NCBI GenBank assembly: GCA_963811225.1
Contig: CAWEQO010000008.1
Coordinates: 62,001-126,000, forward strand
Reading direction: 5' to 3'
From: CAWEQO01 sp963811225
GTDB lineage: Bacteria; Chloroflexota; Anaerolineae; Anaerolineales; Anaerolineaceae
DNA length: 64,000 nucleotides
This document shows, piece by piece, positions 52,109 through 61,379 of the stretch (the first letter of the stretch is position 1; the number at the start of each line of letters is the position of its first letter). The position numbers and the translations under genes were made by a program. Under the pieces are notes generated by a model. It was not told the DNA's origin. It searched no databases and saw nothing but the letters and a program-made list of their open reading frames with translations.

Positions 52109-53164
52109 TTATCCCGGTTTGGAGAAGACAGACCTGGAAGGTAGCGCGACACTAGAACCGCGAATGATGAGTTCCGGCGGCAGAAGAAGGCTTTCTGGGG
52201 GAGGGGCTCCGTCTTGGTTCAAAATCGACATTAGCATGTCTATCGTAAGTTGTCCCACTTGCCAAATCGGTTGTCTGACTGATGTTAAAGGCGGATGAAG
52301 ATATTGTACCATAGGGATATCATCGAAGCCTGTAACCGCCACGTCTGTTCCGACAAGGAAACCGTTATCTTGAATGGCAGCGATGGCTCCGATGGCCATG
52401 AAATCATTCAAAGCGACGATGCCGGTGGGGCGAATCCCCATCGGAAGCGCCAGCAGGCGGCGGGTTGCCTCATAGCCGAAGCAGTAGCTGCCCTCACCCC
52501 GTTCGATCCACTGGGCTGCAAGCGGAATTCCAGCGGCTTCCATCGCCTGTACGTAACCCTCGAGCCGGTTGTCACCCACCCGTGAGTTCTCAGGCCAGCA
52601 AAGAGTGGCGATGCAGCGATGCCCTTGCTCCAGCAGGTGTTCGGTCGCCATGCGCAGGCCCATTCCACCGTCTACATCGACGTAAGGAAAGGCCAGGCCT
52701 GGGTTCGAGCGACCGAAAGCCACAAAGGGCGTCTGGTGTTCCTGTAAAAAGAAAACGCGTGGATCGTTATATTCTACAGAGGATAGAATAAAACCATCCA
52801 CGCGGCCGGTATACACCAGCTCTCGATACAGGCTGGTCTGGTCTTGTGCGTTTTCTCGAAATGGAAAGGACAGCAAGTAATAGCCGTAGCGGATGGCTGC
52901 CTGGAGCATGCTCTGCAGCAGTTGATCCAGAACCGGGCTAACCTTGTAGATGGGCGTGGGGATCCAGCTGTAACCGATGGTGAGGCTGCGGCTGGAACGC
53001 AGGCTGCGGGCGGTGTAATTGGGGCGATAACCGAGGGACTTGACAGCCTCCCAGATGCGCTTCTCGGTCTCTTTGGAGACCTGCGCCTGTCCATTGATTA
53101 CCTTCGAGACGGTTTGGTAACTTACACCGGCTTCCGCTGCGACTTGTTTAAAAGTCACCCGCAT
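52109..53164 (-). CDS. LacI-family transcriptional regulator
   Basis: 351 residues. N-terminal HTH 'TFKQVAAEAGVSYQTVSKVI' and hinge region 'YRPNYTARSLRSSRS' precede the sugar-binding domain; 'VTGFDDIPMVQYLHPPLTSV' is diagnostic. It probably represses the adjacent Opp-type operon and glucosidase gene until an oligosaccharide or derivative binds. An operator-like palindrome overlaps its own promoter. Confidence 0.93.
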   Translation of the reverse strand: MRVTFKQVAAEAGVSYQTVSKVINGQAQVSKETEKRIWEAVKSLGYRPNYTARSLRSSRSLTIGYSWIPTPIYKVSPVLDQLLQSMLQAAIRYGYYLLSFPFRENAQDQTSLYRELVYTGRVDGFILSSVEYNDPRVFFLQEHQTPFVAFGRSNPGLAFPYVDVDGGMGLRMATEHLLEQGHRCIATLCWPENSRVGDNRLEGYVQAMEAAGIPLAAQWIERGEGSYCFGYEATRRLLALPMGIRPTGIVALNDFMAIGAIAAIQDNGFLVGTDVAVTGFDDIPMVQYLHPPLTSVRQPIWQVGQLTIDMLMSILNQDGAPPPESLLLPPELIIRGSSVALPSRSVFSKPG

Positions 53165-53211
53165 CCATTATTCCTGTTTATGCACCTTGTCTGGGGAAGC
53201 GAAGGTTCACC

Positions 53212-53259
53212 CGAACGTTCGCTTTCTATTATCATACAAACGAAACAGGCGCTTGTCAA
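53212..53259 (-). promoter_or_regulatory. lacI-type promoter with overlapping operator
   Basis: Minus strand: TTGACA (53254-53259), 17-bp spacer, TATGAT (53231-53236). The palindrome CGAACGTTCG (53212-53221) lies at the predicted transcription start and has the centre expected of LacI-family operators, implying autorepression. It may also affect the divergent glucosidase gene. Confidence 0.75.
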
Positions 53260-53309
53260 GCAGCAATTTTATCCAATTTTAAGGTGCGTTAAGCTGAGAT
53301 TAATCCTTG

Positions 53310-53373
53310 AAGAGCGCAGAGAGTGGTGAGTATTGGGATCGACAGTCGAATACTCACCACTCTCTGCGCTCTT
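53310..53373. repeat. Palindrome between divergent lacI and glucosidase genes
   Basis: 25-bp perfect arms (53310-53334, 53349-53373), loop 14 nt. The putative -10 TATACT of the glucosidase gene (53379-53384) begins 6 bp after the right arm, so the -35 region is inside it. Not a terminator position for either gene. Confidence 0.85.
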
Positions 53374-53416
53374 TTCGATATACTTAAACCACAATTCCCT
53401 CGCAAAGGATCTTTCC

Positions 53417-55042
53417 ATGGATAAAAACTCGCCCTACTTATGGTGGAAACACGGTGTCATATACCAGATCTACCCCCGCAGCTACCAAGACAGCAACGCC
53501 GACGGCGTCGGCGACCTGGCCGGGATCATCGAGCGGCTGGACTACTTAAGCGGCGCGCTGGGTGTCGACGCCATCTGGCTCTCGCCGTTCTATCCCTCGC
53601 CGATGAAAGACTTCGGCTACGACGTAGCCGATTACACGAATGTCGACGCGCTGTTCGGCGACCTGGAAACCTTCGACCGCCTGGTGCAGGCCGCCCACGC
53701 TCGCGAGATTCACATCATCATCGACTTCGTGCCCAACCATACCTCCGACCAGCATCCCTGGTTCCTGGAATCACGTTCCTCAGGCAATAATCTAAAGCGG
53801 GATTGGTATATGTGGCGTCCGGCCAAGCCGGACGGCAGCCCGCCGAACAACTGGCTGAGCGCCTTCGGTGGGCCGGCCTGGGAGTGGGACGAGACGACAG
53901 GAGAGTACTATCTGCATTCCTTCCTGAAAGAGCAGCCCGACCTGAACTGGCGCAATCCTCAGGTGGTGAAGGCCATGCTGGGGGTTGTGCGCTTCTGGCT
54001 GGAGCGAGGCGTGGACGGCTTCCGCCTGGATGTGGCTCACTGGATTTTGAAAGACCCGCAGCTGCGCGATAATCCGCTCAACCCGGACTACGATCCGGAA
54101 ACATCAAAGAACCCATACGATGCCCAGATCCACCTGTACGACAAGGGCCACGAGGACGTGCACACCGTCTTTCGCCGGTTCCGTAAACTGCTGGACGAGT
54201 TCAGCGCGCAGCGGCCGCGATATTCCGTGGGCGAGATTCACATCTTCAATTGGAAGGAGTGGGCGCTGTACTATGGCGAAAACCTGGACGAGCTGCATAT
54301 GCCCTTCAACTTCGCCTTTATTATGCCGATTCGCTGGGAGGCGCCGACAATCCGGGCCATTGTCGACGCGATCGAGGCGGCCATGCCGGAAGGCGCCTGG
54401 CCGAATTACGTGATGGGCAATCATGACGAGCCGCGCCTGGCGACCCGCTACGGCAAAGAGAACGCTCGCCTGGCTGCCATGCTGCTGCTTACGCTGCGCG
54501 GCACGCCAACGGTGTATTACGGCGACGAGCTCGGTATGGAGAGCGTGCCGGTGCCGCAGGAGAAGGTGCAGGACCCCTATGGTATTCGCGTGCCTGGCAA
54601 GGGCCGCGATCCCAGCCGCACCCCGATGCAGTGGGACCCCTCCCCCACCGCCGGCTTCTCTTCGGCGGCGCCCTCGCAGCTGTGGCTGCCGCTTTCACCT
54701 AATCATAAGCGAGAGAATGTGGCGACCGAGTTGGAGCAGCCCGGTTCGATGCTCAACCTGTACCGTGGTTTGCTTGATCTTCGCAAAAAGCACTCGGCGC
54801 TCAACGCCGGCAGCTACCGCCCGATCGCAGCGGCGCCGGAGGGCTGCTACCTGTACTTGCGCGAGGCGGATGGCGAACAATTCCTGGTGGCGCTCAACTT
54901 CACCGGCGAAGAACAGCACGTCCAGCTCCAAGGCTGGGGTGAAGGTCAGATAGCGCTGTCCAGCGGGCTCGAACGGCAGGGCAGCATCTCGCTGAAGGAT
55001 TTCACCTTGGGTCCAAGGGAAGGGTTGGTTATTTCCTTTTAG
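53417..55042 (+). CDS. GH13 alpha-glucosidase
   Basis: 541 residues from ATG 53417 (AAAGGAT upstream). 'WWKHGVIYQIYPRSYQDSNA', 'DFVPNHTSDQHPWF', nucleophile Asp in 'GVDGFRLDVAHW', Glu in 'YSVGEIHIF' and 'VMGNHDEPR' give the full GH13 set. Cytoplasmic, acting on small alpha-glucosides. Paralogue of the gene at 43229-44932. It faces away from lacI and is probably under the same control. Confidence 0.92.
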   Translation: MDKNSPYLWWKHGVIYQIYPRSYQDSNADGVGDLAGIIERLDYLSGALGVDAIWLSPFYPSPMKDFGYDVADYTNVDALFGDLETFDRLVQAAHAREIHIIIDFVPNHTSDQHPWFLESRSSGNNLKRDWYMWRPAKPDGSPPNNWLSAFGGPAWEWDETTGEYYLHSFLKEQPDLNWRNPQVVKAMLGVVRFWLERGVDGFRLDVAHWILKDPQLRDNPLNPDYDPETSKNPYDAQIHLYDKGHEDVHTVFRRFRKLLDEFSAQRPRYSVGEIHIFNWKEWALYYGENLDELHMPFNFAFIMPIRWEAPTIRAIVDAIEAAMPEGAWPNYVMGNHDEPRLATRYGKENARLAAMLLLTLRGTPTVYYGDELGMESVPVPQEKVQDPYGIRVPGKGRDPSRTPMQWDPSPTAGFSSAAPSQLWLPLSPNHKRENVATELEQPGSMLNLYRGLLDLRKKHSALNAGSYRPIAAAPEGCYLYLREADGEQFLVALNFTGEEQHVQLQGWGEGQIALSSGLERQGSISLKDFTLGPREGLVISF

Positions 55043-55045
55043 GCC

Positions 55046-55119
55046 AGAGAGTGGAGCATAGAAAACAGAGAGCAGCCAGAAGCTTCTGGCTGCTCTCTGT
55101 TCGTTACTCTCCACCCTCT
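55046..55119 (+). repeat. Palindrome after the glucosidase gene
   Basis: A central 19+19 bp perfect, loopless core (55064-55101) with partly paired outer arms AGAGAGTGGAG / CTCCACCCTCT. Arm motif AACAGAGAGCAGCC is shared with the 9072 and 12046 hairpins. Likely a terminator. Confidence 0.85.
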
Positions 55120-55285
55120 TGTTTTGCCTGGCCCAAAACTCTAATCCGGAATCAACTTGCACAGATTCCATTTATCGGATATAAAAAGATCGAAGAGAGC
55201 AGTTTCCTAAAGCCAATAACTGAATACGCCCTTACGCTAGCTGGTTTTCATCTTTTCGCCGAACACCGGAAAGGATCATCGCGCG

Positions 55286-56467
55286 ATGAAGACAAAACTC
55301 GTAAGGGCATTGCTGTCTGTTTTCATCTTATTCATTCTCACCTCTGGGAGCGCTACTGTAACCTCAATACAAATCCAACACGTGGTGGAACGAGAGGCGA
55401 TCGCCTTCGATCCCCGCGCCATACCACCATCAATGGTAAACGTCCTGGGGGAGTATCGGGTCGTGTTTTTGGGGGAATATCACAATGTGCGTGAGCACGA
55501 GCTGCTGATTGGAGACCTGGCAATCGCCTTACACGATGCCGATTTCCGCCAGGTGATCATCGAGTGCAACCAGGCCTACGATTGGATGCTGGAAGGCTAC
55601 GTGCTGGGCGAAATAGACGAACTCAACAGCGTGCTCGATCAAATGTTTGGTTACTCCCTGCGCCATATCCGCGCTTACAATGACACCCTGCTGGAAAGCG
55701 AAAAGATCCACGTGCGCGCCGGAGATGTGGACTATACGCCGGGCGTTTTTTACATGAGCCTGGATCAACTGGCGCAGGTTACGCCAAACTCGGAGGACAT
55801 CCGGGCTTTTCTCGCATCCATCCCAATCGCCGACCGGCCAAACTCAGAGGCTGACTTACTGGCCTTCTTGGATCAACTGCAAGCCAACGAAAGCGCTTAC
55901 CGCTCGCAGTGGGGTCAACGGCGCTACGAGCAGGTGCTGGCAATGGTGCGGGTGCAGCTGCGCAGTCTTGGCTTCCAGCAGCACTGGGAGAGCGACAATG
56001 TCAAAGCGCTGGCGCTGCGTGAAAATGCGCTAAAAATCAACGTGGACGAGTACTTAGCCGGTAACGAGACGAAAACCCTGATTAACTTCGGCGGTAAGCA
56101 CACCCAACGCAAGCACTTCGTGGGTGAATCCAAAGAGTGGTTGGGGCAATATCTATCGGAGCGCAGTGCATACGCCTCGGGGCAAACCTTTTTGCTGTTC
56201 ACGGTGCCGTTTAAGGGAGAGCGGATTAACGGCGGAAAGCTGCAGCGCTTCAGCCTGCTCAACCGCTCGACCGATAATGAACTGTTCCGGGCAATGCTCG
56301 GTGCGTCCGCGGGAAAAGCCGCATTCCTCGCGATGGACGATCCGCTGTTTGCCCGCATGCTCGTACCGGTGCGCTACTGGTCTGGCTTACGGCTGCAGTA
56401 TCCGAAGGAGTATTTCGACGGCTACCTGGTGCTGCCGGAAGCCCATCCCGCGATCCCGCTCCAATAA
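55286..56467 (+). CDS. Secreted protein of unknown function, ChaN/EreA-like features
   Basis: 393 residues with a signal-peptide-like N-terminus (about 1-25) and AAGGA upstream. 'YRVVFLGEYHNVREHELLIG' and 'VIIECNQAYDWMLEGYVLG' resemble the Glu/His sites of the ChaN/TraB/erythromycin-esterase superfamily. 'LINFGGKHTQRKHFVG' is a possible third site. Family membership is tentative. No operon partner. Confidence 0.5.
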   Translation: MKTKLVRALLSVFILFILTSGSATVTSIQIQHVVEREAIAFDPRAIPPSMVNVLGEYRVVFLGEYHNVREHELLIGDLAIALHDADFRQVIIECNQAYDWMLEGYVLGEIDELNSVLDQMFGYSLRHIRAYNDTLLESEKIHVRAGDVDYTPGVFYMSLDQLAQVTPNSEDIRAFLASIPIADRPNSEADLLAFLDQLQANESAYRSQWGQRRYEQVLAMVRVQLRSLGFQQHWESDNVKALALRENALKINVDEYLAGNETKTLINFGGKHTQRKHFVGESKEWLGQYLSERSAYASGQTFLLFTVPFKGERINGGKLQRFSLLNRSTDNELFRAMLGASAGKAAFLAMDDPLFARMLVPVRYWSGLRLQYPKEYFDGYLVLPEAHPAIPLQ

Positions 56468-56471
56468 AAGA

Positions 56472-56659
56472 ATGCCTGACACCCTCCAGGACCCTAAAGG
56501 TTACCTTGCAAGAGAAGGGGGTGGTTTAACGGGCTGGATTTGCCAGACAAGTAGCGAATAGAGCCGAAAACCTAAGCACCCGCCCCGATGAGTTAGGGAC
56601 CAGGTCATTGCCGATTTTGTTTGTCAAAATTCATGAAAGGCCAGGAGGGTGTGAGGCAT
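56472..56659. repeat. Possible MITE-like element, 188 bp
   Basis: The ends ATGCCTGACACCCTCC (left) and the complement of GGAGGGTGTGAGGCAT (right) match at 15 of 16 positions and remain similar for about 22 bp. The interior has no gene. No target duplication is visible. Confidence 0.4.
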
Positions 56660-56692
56660 CTATGCCGGAGCAGTTACCCTTCTTTTTAAATC

Positions 56693-56719
56693 AAAAACGA
56701 GCCTTTCAGCTCGCTTTTT
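56693..56719 (-). terminator. Terminator of the tRNA pair
   Basis: On the minus strand AAGCGAGC pairs with GCTCGTTTTT around TGAAAG, followed by a T-run. It lies just past tRNA-Cys. Confidence 0.8.
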
Positions 56720-56737
56720 AAGGTTTTCTTGGCCTTG

Positions 56738-56808
56738 AGGCGACGACGGGATTTGAACCCGTGATCAGGGTTTTGCAGACCCTTGCCTTGCCACTTGGCC
56801 ACGTCGCC
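56738..56808 (-). tRNA. tRNA-Cys (GCA)
   Basis: Cloverleaf on the minus strand: acceptor GGCGACG/CGTCGCC-type pairing, anticodon loop CTGCAAA (GCA), T-loop TTCAAAT, and discriminator U as expected for Cys. CCA not encoded. Confidence 0.93.
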
Positions 56809-56852
56809 GTGATAGATAATAACAAGCAACTCATCGTTGCTTGTTATTTTAG

Positions 56853-56925
56853 AGCGGGCAACGGGATTCGAACCCGTGATCTCTTCCTTGGCAAGGAAGC
56901 ATTCTACCAACTGAACCATGCCCGC
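56853..56925 (-). tRNA. tRNA-Gly (GCC)
   Basis: Acceptor GCGGGCA with TGCCCGC, anticodon loop TTGCCAA (GCC), T-loop TTCGAAT, discriminator U. A hairpin of 10-bp arms (56821-56845) separates it from tRNA-Cys and may guide processing. Confidence 0.93.
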
Positions 56926-56963
56926 AATACTGCTTTGAAGCGTCAATTGTCTTGACGCCCTAG

Positions 56964-56992
56964 AGTTTAGCATCCTTCCAAATATTTGTCAA
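56964..56992 (-). promoter_or_regulatory. Promoter of the tRNA-Gly / tRNA-Cys unit
   Basis: TTGACA (56987-56992), 17-bp spacer, TAAACT (56964-56969) on the minus strand; a small hairpin (56940-56958) lies in the leader. Confidence 0.8.
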
Positions 56993-57009
56993 CCCTATTT
57001 TTAAGACTT

Positions 57010-57055
57010 GAGAATGGGTTTTCGAGAGAGTGACTGCTCTCGAAAACCCATTCTC
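57010..57055 (-). terminator. Terminator of the two-component operon
   Basis: 19-bp perfect arms (57010-57028, 57037-57055), directly after the response regulator stop on the minus strand. Confidence 0.8.
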
Positions 57056-57063
57056 TTTCCCTT

Positions 57064-57840
57064 TTATCCCGGCACAAAACGATAACCGCGGTCACGCATC
57101 GTCTGAATGTAGATCGGATTCTTGGGGTCGGTCTCGATCTTCTGACGCAGCCGGCGGATATTCACCCGCACGATCGGTCGGGCCTCATCCTCTGTGGACT
57201 GGTAGCCCTGGGCAGCCTGGATCAACTCGCGGCAGCTAACCACCCGGTCGCTGTTCATTGCCAGGTAGGCCAGCATGTCGAACTCGGTCGGGGTCAGAGT
57301 CAACGGCTCACCCTGGCGCACCACCAGGCGCTTCTGAAAATCGATCAGCAGGGTCTGTGTCTTGACGATCTGGTTGTTATCCATCAGATTTTGCAGTGAC
57401 TGGCCCTTCAGCTGCCCCAGCAGCTGCTCAATTTCCACGATCACACGCTCGCGCTGCTGCTCGTCGTCACGCTTCTCCATGCAGCGCTTGACCGTCTCCA
57501 GCACTTGCACGGTACTGACCGGTTTGAGCAGGTAATCATAAGCGCCCTGGCGCAGCGCCTTGAGGGATGTATCCAAGGTGGCGTAAGCGGTCAGGATGAT
57601 CACATCAACCGGAGGGGTGCGCTGGCGCAGCTTGTGCATGAGGGTGATGCCGTCCATCTCGCCCGGCATACGTAAGTCCACTAGCGCCACATCGAACTGC
57701 TGGCTCTCACACTCCAGCGCAGCAAGGTCGGCGTTGGCAGCCTGAACCACGTAGTACTGGTGAGTCTCTAACGCATCCGCAAGCACGACCCGGATGGTCT
57801 CTTCATCATCGACGATCAGGATTTTGCCGTTGATTGTCAT
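57064..57840 (-). CDS. OmpR-type response regulator
   Basis: 258 residues from ATG 57840 (AAGGAG upstream). Receiver domain with 'ILIVDDEE', phospho-acceptor Asp55 in 'VALVDLRMPG' and Lys in 'YDYLLKPVS'. After a helical linker a winged-helix domain follows ('LTPTEFDMLAYLA', 'VRVNIRRLRQKIE', 'IQTMRDRGYRFVPG'). It regulates transcription in response to the kinase encoded just upstream, whose 3' end it overlaps by 35 bp. Confidence 0.92.
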   Translation of the reverse strand: MTINGKILIVDDEETIRVVLADALETHQYYVVQAANADLAALECESQQFDVALVDLRMPGEMDGITLMHKLRQRTPPVDVIILTAYATLDTSLKALRQGAYDYLLKPVSTVQVLETVKRCMEKRDDEQQRERVIVEIEQLLGQLKGQSLQNLMDNNQIVKTQTLLIDFQKRLVVRQGEPLTLTPTEFDMLAYLAMNSDRVVSCRELIQAAQGYQSTEDEARPIVRVNIRRLRQKIETDPKNPIYIQTMRDRGYRFVPG

Positions 57841-59657
57841 TGTTACTCCTTGATGTTGGTACTGGCAGCCAAACGCGCACGGTCGTGCCTTTTTCAGGGC
57901 TGCTCTCAACCGCCATGCGCCCGGCATGGGCGATCACGATGCTGTGAGAAACCCACAGCCCGAGCCCAGTCCCGGTTGATTTCGTAGAGAAAAATGGCTC
58001 GTAGATATGTTCCAGGTCTTTTTGATCGATGCCGGCTCCGTTATCGCTGATCTCCAACCGCAGCCACTCCGGCTCTTCTTCCAGGTGGTAGCCACGGATC
58101 GACAGCTGCCCGCCTTGCGGCATGGCCTCGATCGAATTCAGCACCAGGTTGAGCAGCACCTGCTTGAGCTGCGCCGGCCGCGCCTCGATGCGCGGCAAGC
58201 CTGGCTCCCAACTGTGCACCACCTGCACCCGGGCGCGCTGCAGGCGCTTTTGCGACAGCAGCATCACGTCCGCCTCCAACTGGCGCAGGTCCACCAGCGA
58301 TTTCTCTTCCTGGGTGGGGCTCTGATAATCCAGGATCTGCCGCACCATCTGCGCCAGGCGGTTGACCTCGGATTCGGCCCGGCCGACATACTCGCGCTGC
58401 TTGCTGGCCTGCCCGGTATAGAAACCGATTCGCTCCAGGCACAGGCTGATGCCCTGAAGGGGGTTGTTAATTTCATGGGCCAGCGAGGCGGTCAAACGCC
58501 CCATCGAAGCCAGCCGGTCGGCCCGGATCAGCTGGTCACGCATGGTTCGCTCCTGGGTCAGCGCCCGCTGCAGCTTCTGGTACAAGCGGGCATTGTGGAT
58601 GGCAATTGCCGCATGGGCCGCAAACGAGACCAGCGCTTTGGAATACTGGCTGGAAAAAGCCTCTGGGTAATCCTCATTGAGGTTCATAAAACCGATCACC
58701 TCGTTACCGATCTGCAGCGGCAGTCCCAGATACGAGCGGGCCCAGTCTCCGGTCTCCAGGGGTTTCCACATTGGATCTTGCCGGGTGTCCGTGATCAGCA
58801 GCGGTGCGCGAGTTTGCAGCATGTGCTGCCAAGACGGCATCGACAGCGGCAGCGTCTGCGGTGGCTGGTGGAAATTGCCGGTCTCCATGCGGCGGGTGCG
58901 GTAGCGTACCATATGCAGGTGATCGCCCTCGATCAGCATGATGTTGGCAAAACGGCACGGCACCACCTGCATGATCTGATCGAGGATCTCGTCCAGCACG
59001 ACGTTCAGATCGAGGCGACGGTTGATCACCGCAGTGCCCTGGGCCAGCATTTCCACAAGCGAGCGCTGCAAGCGTTCGTTTTCGTACAGCTTGGCGTTCT
59101 GGATCGCAGCAGCGGCCTGGTTGGCCAGCCCTTCCAATAAACGCTCGTCCTCTACAGAGAACGCCGCCGGGTGGGAGCTGATCACACTGAGGGCGCCCAG
59201 GTTGCGCGCCTGGCTGCGCAGCGGCGCGACGAGCAGCGAGCGCATGTTATTGCCATCAGCAGGCGGCAGCACGCGCGAAATCGACCTGAACGTCCGGCAC
59301 GTTGACAAGAATGCCCTGCAGCAAAGCCAATCCGGCGGCCCCGCGACCAACGGTCAACAAGGTTGGACTTTTCTCTTTTGCAATCCGGCCGCTGACGGCA
59401 ACCGTCCCCAACCCGCCGGACCCATTCAAGCGGTGCAGCACCGCCCCTTCGGCATTAGGGATGAACTGCTCGGCTGTATCGACCACCAGTTGAAAGATGG
59501 TCTCCAGATCGAGCGTTTCGTTCAAGGCCTTGCTAATAGTCCACAAAGCCTGGCTAATCTCCAGTTGGCGTTTCAGCTGGAGTTCAGATGCATCCTGAGA
59601 GACCCGGGGGACTCGAAAATGCTTGTGAGGGCGATGAAGTTGCTTTTCTATGCTCAC
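57806..59657 (-). pseudogene. GAF-domain histidine kinase split by a frameshift
   Basis: Reading from 59657 (GTG start) gives the first GAF domain up to 'NVPDVQVDFAR', then the frame is lost at a CGCGCG run (59272-59277). The next frame continues the same domain ('LPPADGNNMRSLLVAPLRSQ'), a second GAF domain, the H-box 'MGRLTASLAHEINNPLQG' and the ATPase with 'LVLNSIEAM', 'DNGAGID' and 'TGLGLWVSHSIV'. Removing one base would give a kinase of about 617 residues. It is either recently inactivated, corrected by +1 frameshifting, or a sequencing error. The 3' part (57806-59350) alone keeps the kinase core. Confidence 0.8.
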
Positions 59658-59786
59658 GGATTAAGTTTACCGGTAACGGCGGAAAATTTCAACCGGAGAA
59701 GGCACCGACAGTTTTGTAATCTGTATCTAGAAGGGGGAAGAGCGAGCGTGCTCCCTGCTCTTTTGTAAAGGATGTGCGTGCAAATG

Positions 59787-59815
59787 TTGACGTTCCTCGG
59801 GGTGCGTGTTACAAT
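59787..59815 (+). promoter_or_regulatory. Promoter of tRNA-Lys
   Basis: TTGACG (59787-59792), 17-bp spacer, TACAAT (59810-59815), 11 bp before the tRNA. Confidence 0.8.
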
Positions 59816-59825
59816 CTTCAGCGCC

Positions 59826-59897
59826 GGGCGCGTAGCTCAATGGCAGAGCAGTGGCCTTTTAAGCCATTGGTTAAGGGTTCGAGTCCCTTCGCGCTCA
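59826..59897 (+). tRNA. tRNA-Lys (UUU)
   Basis: Acceptor GGGCGCG with CGCGCTC (one G-U), D arm, anticodon stem GTGGC/GCCAT with loop CTTTTAA (anticodon TTT), T-loop TTCGAGT. CCA not encoded. A terminator hairpin (GTCCCC-TTCTT-GGGGAT then T-run) follows. Its 3' part is repeated 82 bp downstream. Confidence 0.93.
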
Positions 59898-59928
59898 CCT
59901 GCAAAAGAGTCCCCTTCTTGGGGATTTT
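59878..59928 (+). repeat. 51-bp direct repeat, copy 1 (tRNA-Lys 3' end plus terminator)
   Basis: Identical to 59960-60010. It begins in the T-loop of tRNA-Lys and ends in the terminator T-run. This is the pattern left when an element integrates into a tRNA 3' end. Confidence 0.92.
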
Positions 59929-59959
59929 TTATTGGTTCGGGTCCCATCGAGGGATGATA

Positions 59960-60010
59960 TTCGAGTCCCTTCGCGCTCACCTGCAAAAGAGTCCCCTTCT
60001 TGGGGATTTT
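59960..60010 (+). repeat. 51-bp direct repeat, copy 2 (candidate att site)
   Basis: An exact second copy of the tRNA-Lys 3' end and terminator hairpin, without the 5' part of the tRNA. AT-rich accessory sequence begins about 180 bp to its right. Confidence 0.9.
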
Positions 60011-60372
60011 GTAACGCAAAGGCGCACAGTCATTCCCGCTGCCGTCAGCGTCAAACAAAGGGGCTGGTAAAAGGCTGTTTCGTGTCCAAAGCATTCGATC
60101 TCCTCCCGGCATTGACCGCTGCCGTTTGCGTAGTGGAATAAAAAAAGCCGAAGCACCACGAAACGTGGTGCCCCGGCTCTAGGCTCTGCGGGCTAAATAA
60201 TTCTCTAAAAACATTATAGCATATAGGCTACTGAGTAATAAACGCGTTGAATGGATCTAGGCAAGGAAAATGAAAGCGAGCGCCAATTAAGTTCGAGCTA
60301 AAGTAACTGATCTAACGCAAACACTTATTTTCGAGGATGGATGGAGGACAATGCAATATCAATGGAATTAAT
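60011..60372. other. Intergenic boundary region
   Basis: 362 bp with no gene. It contains the minus-strand terminator at 60146-60178, and base composition shifts from GC-rich to AT-rich after about 60190. Confidence 0.5.
60146..60178 (-). terminator. Strong minus-strand terminator
   Basis: AGCCG-(aa)-GCACCACG around AAA with its complement; on the minus strand a run of seven T follows. It probably ends the CPBP protease transcript. Confidence 0.85.
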
Positions 60373-61233
60373 CTAAAATATTAATTTCAAAGTACTACTT
60401 GTTAAAGCATCTACAATGGTATGTGCGAGTAAAGATGGAAAAACTTGTTTTGAACCCTGCCGCAATTTACTAACGGATAAAGTGAAGATTGGCAATCCAA
60501 TAAAAAAAACTAAGGGTGTAAACAATTTATCCCAATGATAGAATATAAAGATAATTGCTTGAATCCAGCAAGCTTTCCGCTCACTCCATCCAAAATTAAC
60601 AAAATAACCCCATAAAAAACCACGAAATAAGATCTCTTCTGTTGGAGAAGTGAATGATAAGAAATAAATAAGTTGACCAGCAAAAACAGTTACAAACCGT
60701 ATAGTGAGGAAGTGGTTGTTTATTGTAGTGTGCTCTGAGATTATTACAATAATTATATTCAAAACAGCCACAATTAATCCTACAAACACTCCAATTCCAG
60801 CCCAGCGCCAATTTCCTTTAGGTATTTTTTGCCAATTAGAAAACAATACAAACATGCATAATAATCCAGAAGAAACAATAATCATGATGAACCAAAACCC
60901 TTTGATCTCTGCAAAAATAATTCTCGGAAAAGTTCCTAAAATGAATATAAGGATTGATATTCGATCTATGCGAAGGCGCTCTAAGTTTCTCCTTTCGATG
61001 AATATCAGCATTGCTATAAGTATTGATACAGAACTTATAATAGCAGAATGTAACAACAAGTATTGTTGTTGCAGATTCTGGATTTGTGCTATCACTGATA
61101 AGCTTTGTGAAATCAGAATATACACAAGGACGATAGATAATCCTAGTTTAGGATACACTATTTCTCTCCACGATTTAGTTATACGTACTTTTATTTCAAG
61201 CCCATTCCAACCAAGCATCAACGAATTTATCAA
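60373..61233 (-). CDS. CPBP-family intramembrane metalloprotease
   Basis: 286 residues with about eight hydrophobic segments. 'SPTEEILFRGFLWG' is the EExxxR motif, 'IFIFYHWDK' the second His motif and 'AHTIVDAL' the third, as in CAAX-protease/bacteriocin-processing (Abi) proteins. The DNA is markedly AT-rich with A/T-ending codons, unlike its neighbours, indicating transfer. Roles in this family include prenyl-protein processing and bacteriocin self-immunity; which applies is unknown. Confidence 0.85.
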   Translation of the reverse strand: MINSLMLGWNGLEIKVRITKSWREIVYPKLGLSIVLVYILISQSLSVIAQIQNLQQQYLLLHSAIISSVSILIAMLIFIERRNLERLRIDRISILIFILGTFPRIIFAEIKGFWFIMIIVSSGLLCMFVLFSNWQKIPKGNWRWAGIGVFVGLIVAVLNIIIVIISEHTTINNHFLTIRFVTVFAGQLIYFLSFTSPTEEILFRGFLWGYFVNFGWSERKACWIQAIIFIFYHWDKLFTPLVFFIGLPIFTLSVSKLRQGSKQVFPSLLAHTIVDALTSSTLKLIF

Positions 61234-61379
61234 CCAATAACTTGCAATCTATCTAAAAATTTTGAAAGGTAGGAGCATATGCATAAGTTCTTGCAACCCA
61301 TAAATATAGAAAACGTTTTGCTATTATAATTCCGATTAATGTCCAAATTTGCCTAATTATTGATAAATTACAGAATAAG

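Noticed and set aside
59960..60010. Second tRNA-Lys gene
   Set aside because: Only the T-loop-to-3'-end half plus terminator is present; there is no 5' acceptor or anticodon arm.
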